Assembly: GCA_003514455.1 (NCBI GenBank) | Contig: DOQH01000026.1 | Coordinates: 716-12,079 of the forward strand | Length of the DNA stretch: 11,364 nucleotides | Reading direction: 5' to 3' | DNA from: Candidatus Magasanikiibacteriota bacterium | Lineage (GTDB): Bacteria; Patescibacteriota; Patescibacteriia; Magasanikbacterales; UBA10003 | Part shown: positions 4,835 through 10,671 of the stretch, piece after piece | Layout of the letters: every line of letters starts with the position of its first letter | How positions within the stretch are numbered: position 1 is the stretch's first letter | Position numbers and translations under genes: made by a program | Notes under the pieces: generated by a model | The model's input: the letters and a program-made list of their open reading frames with translations, nothing else | The model's database searches: none | Told to the model about the DNA's origin: nothing

Positions 4835-6130
4835 CTATTTATTTTTCCAACTGATATCCTGCCGACAAACCATTTTTTTTGCGTCAGACGGTTCAGCCAT
4901 CAAACCAACAACAATCTTTTCCATCCTAACACCTTGCGAGCCTTTTATCAATACCAAATCGCCGGCGTGTATATTTTCCTGCAAAAATTGACCGGCTTCA
5001 ATACTATCAACAAATTGAATAATTTTGTCCTCGACCATTCCCCTCAAACGCGCCGCTTCGGCCACAATTTTCGCTCTCTCCCCCACTGCTATTAATAAAT
5101 CAATTCTTGATTCCGCGACTTTGGCGCCCACTTCTTGATGCGCTTCGAAAGTGTACGCACCCAATTCAAGCATATCTCCCAACACTGCAATCCGTCTGCC
5201 GCCTTCCATTACTTTTATTTCCGACAAAATCCGCAAGGCCAAGACAGCGGCCAATGGTGAAGAATTATATGAATCGTCAATAATTGTGGTGAATTTCACG
5301 CCTGACAAAAGGCGCATACGCGAAGGCGGCGGATTGTAAGAACGCAAACGCTCACTGATTTCCACTAAATTCAATCCATAACTCAAACCAACCGCACCGG
5401 CTGCCAAAGCCGCATAGACATGTTGTGTGCCGACAACTTCAGGCAAAAACACCGGTACTATCGCTCCACCGTATTGAATTTTAAAATTTACGCCTTTTGT
5501 TTGCAAAAATCCCTTTTCCATTTCCTGAATAATATTAAATTCTATCGCTTTCACATGCGCCTTGTCATTAAAACCAAAAATAATTGTTTCCGCTTCTGTT
5601 TTCGCCGCCATGGCTAAAACCTTTTCGTCATCGGCGTTTAAAATTGCTGTGCCGTCTTTTTCCAAATGCGTGACGACAATCTGTTTTTCCTTAGCCACCT
5701 GATTAACTGTTTTGAAAAATTCCGTATGAGCTTGGGCCACGGCGGTAATCACGCCGACTTTGCATGGCGCTAAATTGGTTAAATAATAAATGTCGCCCGG
5801 ATGATCAGCTCCCATTTCCAAAATTAAAATTTCCGGATATTGTTTGTCGTGTTTTAACAAAAGTAAAACTCCGCGCCAAAAAATCTCCAACCATTTTATC
5901 ATTGAACGCCCACCGCTTTCCATTCCTAAAATTGTCAAAGGCAAACCGATTTCATTGTTATAATTTTTCACATTGCGTCGGCAACGAAATTTTTCCGAAA
6001 GCACTGCAAAAATCGCCTCTTTGGTGGAGGTCTTGCCAACCGAGCCGGTAATACCAATCACTTCCGGATGATATTTGCGCAACACGGCTTTGGACAACAG
6101 GCGCAAAATGAATTGAAGGATGAATTTCAT
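4835..6130 (-). CDS. murF: MurF-like Mur ligase (UDP-MurNAc-tripeptide:D-Ala-D-Ala ligase)
   Basis: The protein has 431 residues. Mur ligase motifs run in order: ATP-binding loop GITGSVGKTST (26-36), NNEIGLPLTIL (58-68), EMGADHPGDI (105-114), the His-containing ITAVAQAHTEFF (128-139), NADDE (165-169), DDSYNSSP (285-292) and GDMLELG (318-324). MurF adds D-Ala-D-Ala to UDP-MurNAc-tripeptide, the last cytoplasmic step of peptidoglycan precursor synthesis. Conventional MurF has an N-terminal UDP-substrate domain of about 100 residues before the P-loop. Here only a 22-residue hydrophobic/basic segment (MKFILQFILRLLSK...) precedes it. The ATG at 6130 is chosen because it lies 4 bases after the ftsI stop, and longer versions would overlap ftsI with non-family sequence. 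MurF is favoured over other Mur ligases by the NNEIG and DDSYN motifs and the ftsI neighbour. Confidence 0.9.
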   Translation of the reverse strand: MKFILQFILRLLSKAVLRKYHPEVIGITGSVGKTSTKEAIFAVLSEKFRCRRNVKNYNNEIGLPLTILGMESGGRSMIKWLEIFWRGVLLLLKHDKQYPEILILEMGADHPGDIYYLTNLAPCKVGVITAVAQAHTEFFKTVNQVAKEKQIVVTHLEKDGTAILNADDEKVLAMAAKTEAETIIFGFNDKAHVKAIEFNIIQEMEKGFLQTKGVNFKIQYGGAIVPVFLPEVVGTQHVYAALAAGAVGLSYGLNLVEISERLRSYNPPPSRMRLLSGVKFTTIIDDSYNSSPLAAVLALRILSEIKVMEGGRRIAVLGDMLELGAYTFEAHQEVGAKVAESRIDLLIAVGERAKIVAEAARLRGMVEDKIIQFVDSIEAGQFLQENIHAGDLVLIKGSQGVRMEKIVVGLMAEPSDAKKMVCRQDISWKNK

Positions 6131-6134
6131 ATTG

Positions 6135-7865
6135 TCATTTATTAGGCGGGATTTCCAGATATTGCAATAAAAACTTGGCGATCTCTCCAAAAGTCGGCAC
6201 AGCCGTATATTCGGCATAAACCCGCTCGGGCTCCTCATACTTTACTAACATAACAAAGGCAGGGTCGTCAACAGGCCCAAAACCGATAAATGTCTGATTG
6301 GTTGCGCCTTCGGAATATTCACCATTAGACCCGGCAATTTGCGCTGTACCGGTTTTGCCGCCAATATAGTAGCCAGCCACCCCAGCTTGCTTTCCATGCC
6401 CCTCACGCACAACTGTGGTCAACATTCCACTTAATAACCGCGCAGCTCGCGTGGAAATCACCTGCCGCACCAATTCCGGCGTTCGTTTTTCAACAGTGCC
6501 GTCTGACTGTCTAATTTCCGAAATAATATATGGCTTATACAATTTTCCTTGATTGGCAATGGCGCCAAAAGCAGATACCAATTGCATTGGCGTGGCTGTA
6601 ATACCTTGCCCGAAAGAAGCTGTAGCTAAATAAATTTCCTTTTCTTTTTCCAAAGAACTGATGTTGCCGGAAACCTCAGTATCCAATTCCACTCCTGTTA
6701 AAACACCAAACCCAAAATCTTGCACATATTTTCTAAAATCCTTATGACCCAAAGCATGAGCTGCAAAATACGCGCCTGTATTGATTGATTCTTTTAAAAC
6801 ACCTGTCATTGTCTGATTTCCATAACTTTTATTCGCCGCATTTTTTATGATTTGACTACCAAGCTGAATAAAACCTTTGTCAAAATATGTTGTATCAGGA
6901 GTTACAGCTCCTGCGTCCAACGCACCGGCCATTGTAATGGCTTTGAAAACAGATCCGGGCTCATATGGAGTAAAAATCGCCGAATTATTAAAAGCGCGAA
7001 TATTTTTTGTTTTTTGATAACTGTTTGGATCAAAACCCGGCGCGTCGCACATGGCCAAAATCGCGCCGGTCTTTGGATTTAAAATTATTACCGTGCCTCC
7101 TTTGGCTTTGTATTCAGCAACTCCTTCTGATAATTTTTGGCAAGCAATGTATTCTATGGTTTTATCCATTGTCAAAACCAAATCAGCGCCATTGATTGCT
7201 TCTTCAATTTCACGACCTGCCAAAGGTAGCCAGCCGCCGGTAGCATCACGCTCGCCAAGCATGTATCCTGTTTTTCCCGACAACAAATCATTAAAATATC
7301 CCTCCAAGCCATAGTGCCCAACCGGCTTTCCATCATCAGAAAGACCTGAAAAACCAACCACTTGGCTAGCCATTTCTTTTTCAGGATAAAAACGAGCGGG
7401 CTGGCGTTCAAAAAATATGCCGGTCATTTTTTCCAATTTCAATTCCTCCACGGCTGCCGCGTCAACTTGTTTTTTAATAATTTCATAACGGCTGTTGGAA
7501 TTTTTTAATTTAGACGCGACTGACAATTCATCCAATTCCAATTTTTTTGCCAAAATATATGCGGCCTGACTTGGATTGATAATTATTTTTGGATCAGCCA
7601 CGACAATAAAAGTGTCTTTATTCAAAGCCAAAGGAGCCATTTCACCGGTTTTTCTGTCATTTTGAAAAAAAATACGCCCGCGCTCGGGCAATAATTCTTT
7701 TTTCAGCACATGCTTATTTTCAGCCAAAGTGGAATAATATTCACGACTCCAAACCTGCAAAACAAAAAGTCGGCTTATGATCGCGAACGCAAATAAGGCC
7801 AAACAAAATTTAATAACAAACATTCTATTGTCAGATGGTGTCAATGATCTTTTTCTGCGATACAT
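6135..7865 (-). CDS. ftsI: Class B penicillin-binding protein, FtsI/PBP2 transpeptidase
   Basis: The protein has 576 residues. A short cytoplasmic start precedes one membrane helix (about 16-38). The class B pedestal domain begins with ERGRIFF (61-67) and includes RFYPEKEMASQVVGFSG (158-174). The transpeptidase domain has all three active-site motifs: SVFK (S305, K308), SIN (360-362) and KTGTAQ (504-509). It cross-links peptidoglycan outside the membrane using S305 as nucleophile, normally in the divisome with an FtsW-type polymerase. Length and motifs are complete, so it should be active and beta-lactam sensitive. It begins 2 bases after the pilT stop and ends 4 bases before murF, so all three are likely one message. 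A GGAG lies about 12 bases before the ATG. Assignment to septal FtsI rather than elongation PBP2 rests mainly on the murF linkage. Confidence 0.93.
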   Translation of the reverse strand: MYRRKRSLTPSDNRMFVIKFCLALFAFAIISRLFVLQVWSREYYSTLAENKHVLKKELLPERGRIFFQNDRKTGEMAPLALNKDTFIVVADPKIIINPSQAAYILAKKLELDELSVASKLKNSNSRYEIIKKQVDAAAVEELKLEKMTGIFFERQPARFYPEKEMASQVVGFSGLSDDGKPVGHYGLEGYFNDLLSGKTGYMLGERDATGGWLPLAGREIEEAINGADLVLTMDKTIEYIACQKLSEGVAEYKAKGGTVIILNPKTGAILAMCDAPGFDPNSYQKTKNIRAFNNSAIFTPYEPGSVFKAITMAGALDAGAVTPDTTYFDKGFIQLGSQIIKNAANKSYGNQTMTGVLKESINTGAYFAAHALGHKDFRKYVQDFGFGVLTGVELDTEVSGNISSLEKEKEIYLATASFGQGITATPMQLVSAFGAIANQGKLYKPYIISEIRQSDGTVEKRTPELVRQVISTRAARLLSGMLTTVVREGHGKQAGVAGYYIGGKTGTAQIAGSNGEYSEGATNQTFIGFGPVDDPAFVMLVKYEEPERVYAEYTAVPTFGEIAKFLLQYLEIPPNK

Positions 7866-7867
7866 AT

Positions 7868-8911
7868 TTACACATATCTCCGCTTGGTTCCGCCGCCCAA
7901 CCGCTTTTTCGCCACTTCTTCTGTAATCAATCCATCTTTCACCAATTCCTGAATGTTGTTTTGCAAACTATTCATACCGTCTTTTGCGCTGGTTTGAATC
8001 ACTGACTCAATTTGCGCGATTTTATTTTCACGAATCAAATTAGCAACAGCCGAGGTATTGATTAAAATTTCCCGCGCGACAACCAGTCCTCCATTTTTTG
8101 CCGGCAAAAGTTGTTGAGAAATCACCGCTTTCAAAACCGCTGCCAATTGCACCAACACCTGTTTTTGTTTGGATCCATCAAACACATCCACAATGCGCTC
8201 CACTGATTCAGCCGCGCTCGGAGTGTGCAGAGTGGAAAATACAAGATGCCCTGTTTCCGCAGCTGTCAGAGCAGCCGCGATTGTTTCCGGATCGCGCATT
8301 TCACCCACAAAAATCACATTTGGGTCTTGACGCAAAACATATTTGAGAGCTGTGTGAAAATCTTTGGTGTCAATTCCAACTTCCCTCTGTTCAATCAATG
8401 ATTTTTTGTCTTCAAAAACAAATTCAATCGGATCTTCAATAGTCACAATGTGCGCTTTGCGATCCTGATTAATCATTTCGATCATTGAGGCGATGGTGGT
8501 GGATTTGCCGCAGCCGGTCGGGCCTGTCACCAACACCAAACCATCCAATATCTTTGGCATTTGCATCATGGTTTCGGAAAAACGCAAATCCTTGGGCGTT
8601 GGAATGTCTTTTGGCACGACGCGCGCGCTCAAGCCAATTCTACCCTGTTCTTGATGCAAATTTATTCTAAAACGAGTGCCTTTAATTTCATAGCTGAAAT
8701 CCAACTCTTTATTTTCATCAAATCGTTCTTTTTGCGCTTTGTTTAATAAAGAATTAATCCCTACGCCCAATTCTGTGGCTGAAATTGCCGCGTTTTCAAT
8801 ATCTTCCAATTGCCCTTTCACGCGCAACATTGGCTTTTCCTCGCCGACCAAATGCAAATCAGACGCATCTTTTTTAATCGCTAACTCAAAATATGTTTTA
8901 ATTGGTTTCAT
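7868..8911 (-). CDS. pilT: Type IV pilus retraction ATPase PilT
   Basis: The protein has 347 residues, the normal PilT length. The N-terminal PAS-like domain contains KDASDLHL (14-21). The RecA-like domain has Walker A GPTGCGKST (130-138), Asp box IVTIEDPIEF (155-164), Walker B VIFVGEMRDPET (199-210) and His box STLHTPSAAE (226-235), followed by the C-terminal helices. The EMRDPET and HTPSAAESVERIVD blocks favour PilT over the assembly ATPase PilB. PilT forms a cytoplasmic hexamer that depolymerises pilin to retract pili, for twitching, adhesion or DNA uptake. Start 8911 (MKPIKTYFELA) is chosen because longer in-frame starts would run through the promoter and antisense to tRNA-Pro. It leads the unit containing ftsI and murF. 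No other pilus gene is in view. Confidence 0.96.
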   Translation of the reverse strand: MKPIKTYFELAIKKDASDLHLVGEEKPMLRVKGQLEDIENAAISATELGVGINSLLNKAQKERFDENKELDFSYEIKGTRFRINLHQEQGRIGLSARVVPKDIPTPKDLRFSETMMQMPKILDGLVLVTGPTGCGKSTTIASMIEMINQDRKAHIVTIEDPIEFVFEDKKSLIEQREVGIDTKDFHTALKYVLRQDPNVIFVGEMRDPETIAAALTAAETGHLVFSTLHTPSAAESVERIVDVFDGSKQKQVLVQLAAVLKAVISQQLLPAKNGGLVVAREILINTSAVANLIRENKIAQIESVIQTSAKDGMNSLQNNIQELVKDGLITEEVAKKRLGGGTKRRYV

Positions 8912-8939
8912 AGAATAAATTTTAATTTCACTGATGCTT

Positions 8940-8968
8940 ATTTTACCATATCTTGTGTTTTGAAGCAA
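8940..8968 (-). promoter_or_regulatory. Probable promoter for pilT-ftsI-murF
   Basis: The minus strand reads TTGCTT (8963-8968), a 17-bp spacer, and TAAAAT (8940-8945). A start near 8933 would give a leader of about 20 bases before the pilT ATG. It overlaps the divergent tRNA-Pro promoter. Confidence 0.5.
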
Positions 8969-8981
8969 TTTAAAGTATAAT
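8953..8981 (+). promoter_or_regulatory. Probable promoter for tRNA-Pro and dedA
   Basis: A perfect -10 box TATAAT (8976-8981) stands 17 bp after TTGTGT (8953-8958), a weak -35 box. Transcription would start around 8988, a few bases before the tRNA 5' end at 8991. Confidence 0.6.
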
Positions 8982-8990
8982 TGAGGGAAA

Positions 8991-9063
8991 CGGGCTGTAG
9001 CGCAGTTGGTAGCGCGCATGGTTCGGGACCATGAGGTCGGGGGTTCGAGCCCCCCCAGCCCGA
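8991..9063 (+). tRNA. tRNA-Pro (anticodon CGG)
   Basis: This is a canonical 73-base cloverleaf. Acceptor CGGGCTG (8991-8997) pairs with CAGCCCG (9056-9062). The D arm is GCGC/GCGC, and anticodon stem CATGG/CCATG encloses loop TTCGGGA (anticodon CGG, G37, as usual for tRNA-Pro). The T arm GGGGG/CCCCC has loop TTCGAGC. The first pair C1-G72 and discriminator A73 are tRNA-Pro identity features. No CCA is encoded. The dedA ATG follows after 9 bases. Confidence 0.98.
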
Positions 9064-9072
9064 TTTTTATTT

Positions 9073-9723
9073 ATGTTTGATTTAATCGCCATTATTAAAA
9101 CTACCGGCTATATCGGTATTTTTTCAATTGTTTTTGCAGAATCAGGCCTCTTAATTGGATTCTTTCTACCCGGCGATAGTTTGCTTTTCACCGCCGGCTT
9201 TTTGGCTTCGCAAGGATTTTTAAAAATCTCCATTTTAATGATCGGCTCATTTATCGCCGCAGTTATCGGCGACAGCACCGGCTATGCTTTTGGTTTGCGA
9301 GTTGGACCAAAAATTTTCAAACGCGAGGATTCTTTGATTTTTCACAAAGATCATTTGTTGCGCGCGCAAAATTTTTATGAAAAACACGGTGGCAAGGCAA
9401 TTATTATAGCGCGTTTTATGCCAATTGTCCGCACTTTCGCGCCAATTCTCGCCGGTGTTGGCAAAATGCGTTATAGCAGCTTCCTCGCCTACAACATCAT
9501 TGGCGGATTTCTCTGGTCAATCGGTTTGAGCGGACTCGGATATTGGCTCGGCAGCACAATTCCAAATGTTGATAAATATCTCTTGCCGATTATTATTTTA
9601 ATTATTCTTCTCTCCATCGCGCCGTCGATTTATCATGTGATAAAAGACCCGACAATGCGCCAACATTTTTGGAAGATGGGCGTGAAAATGTTGAAAAAAA
9701 TCAGCGGATCACGCACTTCTTAA
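9073..9723 (+). CDS. DedA family membrane protein
   Basis: The protein has 216 residues with several hydrophobic segments (about 11-48, 52-76, 136-160 and 168-190). DedA hallmarks are present: E23 before GLLIGFFLPGDSLLF (25-39), the glycine-rich GDSTGYAFGLRVG (66-78), and KHGGKAIIIARFMPIVRTFAP (104-124) carrying the conserved arginines R114 and R120, then NIIGGFLW (141-148). DedA proteins sit in the cytoplasmic membrane. Members are linked to flipping undecaprenyl phosphate or phospholipids and to membrane potential; which lipid applies here is unknown. The start at 9073 is chosen because the longer frame would translate the tRNA-Pro gene. There is no room for a Shine-Dalgarno site if the transcript is cut at the tRNA 3' end. 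Its last 23 bases overlap the end of nrdG on the other strand. Confidence 0.93.
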   Translation: MFDLIAIIKTTGYIGIFSIVFAESGLLIGFFLPGDSLLFTAGFLASQGFLKISILMIGSFIAAVIGDSTGYAFGLRVGPKIFKREDSLIFHKDHLLRAQNFYEKHGGKAIIIARFMPIVRTFAPILAGVGKMRYSSFLAYNIIGGFLWSIGLSGLGYWLGSTIPNVDKYLLPIIILIILLSIAPSIYHVIKDPTMRQHFWKMGVKMLKKISGSRTS

Positions 9724-10396
9724 CCCACTTCTCACACTCTTTAGCCGCCTTTTGCAAATCAGCGTCACTCAACGATTTTTGGTTCAAAAAACCGGCGTTC
9801 ACCAGCCGCTCTCGCGGAATAAATTTCTGTAGAACAAAAATTTTTGCGCCCTCAATCGTTTTCGCCATATTCACAATATCTTCCATAGTGTGCCAGCCAT
9901 GAATCACAGTTGAGCGAAATTCACAATCAACCACACTATTTTTTATTAATTCAATACTTTTTTTTATCGATTCCAAATTCACCGGACACCCGATGATTTT
10001 TTCATATTTCTCAAACGACGCTTTAATATCCATCGCCCAAAAATCAACTAGCTTTTCCTGATTCAATGCCGCTATCATCGCGGGATTCGTGCCGTTAGTA
10101 TCAATTTTAATTAAAAACCCCAATGCTTTTATTTTTCTAATAAATTCGGACAAGTCCGGTTGCAATGTCGGCTCGCCACCGGTAATCACCACTCCTTCAA
10201 GCAACCCCTGTCGCGATTTTAAAAAATCTAAAATTTCTTCTTCGGAAATTTTTTGATATTTTTTTTCTTCAATTTTCACCAATTCCGAATTATGACAAAA
10301 TCCGCAGACAAAATTACAGCCAACTGTAAAAACAATCCCTGCCACCTTGTCGGGATAATCCAGCAACGACATTTTTTGCAATCCGCCTATTAACAT
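9701..10396 (-). CDS. nrdG: Anaerobic ribonucleotide reductase activase NrdG (radical SAM)
   Basis: The protein has 231 residues. The radical SAM signature CNFVCGFC (C27, C31, C34) binds the [4Fe-4S] cluster, TGGEPTLQP (72-80) is the SAM-contacting motif, and IDTNGT (98-103) follows. The N-terminus LIGGLQKMSLLDYPDKVAGIVF matches the activase subtype that also occurs beside NrdD in many anaerobes. NrdG uses SAM and an electron to place a glycyl radical on NrdD. Its target here should be the glycine of the separate small protein encoded just upstream. ATG 10396 is chosen because MLIGGLQK is the usual start. A TTG six codons upstream lies inside the terminator stem. No Shine-Dalgarno site is visible. 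Activation of another glycyl-radical enzyme is possible but unlikely given the neighbours. Confidence 0.92.
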   Translation of the reverse strand: MLIGGLQKMSLLDYPDKVAGIVFTVGCNFVCGFCHNSELVKIEEKKYQKISEEEILDFLKSRQGLLEGVVITGGEPTLQPDLSEFIRKIKALGFLIKIDTNGTNPAMIAALNQEKLVDFWAMDIKASFEKYEKIIGCPVNLESIKKSIELIKNSVVDCEFRSTVIHGWHTMEDIVNMAKTIEGAKIFVLQKFIPRERLVNAGFLNQKSLSDADLQKAAKECEKWVKKCVIR

Positions 10397-10400
10397 AAAA

Positions 10401-10445
10401 CGTACAAAAAGCAAAAACCCGCTTGAGCATGGCCTGCAGGTTTTT
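10401..10445 (-). terminator. Intrinsic terminator between the split nrdD genes and nrdG
   Basis: Arms AAAAACCCGC (10413-10422) and GCAGGTTTTT (10436-10445) enclose a 13-base loop. As minus-strand RNA all ten pairs form (one G-U), and the tract GGGTTTTTGCTTTTT follows. On the plus strand the same position is a C-A mismatch. The strand asymmetry says the terminator serves leftward transcription, after the glycyl-radical gene and only 17 bases before the nrdG ATG. Confidence 0.75.
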
Positions 10446-10468
10446 GTCCCTCTTTTTAATCAGCTAAT

Positions 10469-10642
10469 TTAACTGACCGTCTCTGACAACTGCTTGTTAT
10501 ACTCGCGACGATCATAAAATTCTGCCTTCTTACCCTTGTTCCATTGGGTCACCGGACGCAAGTATCCCACAATGCGGGAGTAAACCTCGCAAGGCTGCCT
10601 TTTCGCTGACAAATCATTGCCAGCTAATAAATCATTTTGCAT
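10469..10642 (-). CDS. Stand-alone glycyl-radical C-terminal segment of class III ribonucleotide reductase (NrdD)
   Basis: The reading frame encodes 57 residues starting MQNDLLAGND. From residue 16 it is the conserved NrdD C-terminus: QPCEVYSRIVGYLRPV (16-31), with the radical-bearing glycine G26 in RIVGY, then TQWNKGKKAEF (32-42) and DRREYNKQL. In normal NrdD this is the end of the large chain. Here it is in a different frame from the upstream nrdD segment, 29 bases after that gene's stop. It has its own GGAGG four bases before the ATG, the strongest ribosome binding site in the window. The frame and all key residues are intact, which fits a functional small protein rather than debris. It presumably docks on the truncated NrdD barrel, where NrdG activates it. 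A sequencing or assembly frameshift cannot be fully excluded, but it would not explain the new ribosome binding site and start. Confidence 0.85.
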   Translation of the reverse strand: MQNDLLAGNDLSAKRQPCEVYSRIVGYLRPVTQWNKGKKAEFYDRREYNKQLSETVS

Positions 10643-10650
10643 ATATCCTC
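10637..10650 (-). promoter_or_regulatory. Strong ribosome binding site of the glycyl-radical small gene
   Basis: GGAGG (10647-10651 region) followed by ATAT and ATG at 10642 is a near-perfect anti-Shine-Dalgarno match, although on the short side of optimal spacing. Most other genes here have no visible site, so this one decides the start and indicates independent translation. Confidence 0.75.
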
Positions 10651-10671
10651 CATTTAAACAGCTCCGTTGGC

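Noticed and set aside
6131..6238. Longer murF start overlapping ftsI
   Set aside because: The added residues are the out-of-frame reverse of ftsI and do not supply the missing MurF N-terminal domain.
8912..9019. Longer pilT start giving 36 extra N-terminal residues
   Set aside because: The extension is not PilT-like, runs through the likely pilT promoter and lies antisense to tRNA-Pro. MKPIKTYFELA at 8911 is the normal start.
9031..9072. dedA start inside tRNA-Pro
   Set aside because: The N-terminal residues would be translated tRNA sequence; the DedA family begins at MFDLIAII.
10643..10671. Intron or intein as the cause of the nrdD break
   Set aside because: Only 29 bases separate the two frames and the extra protein sequence is about 35-40 residues in all, far too short for a group I/II intron or an intein.
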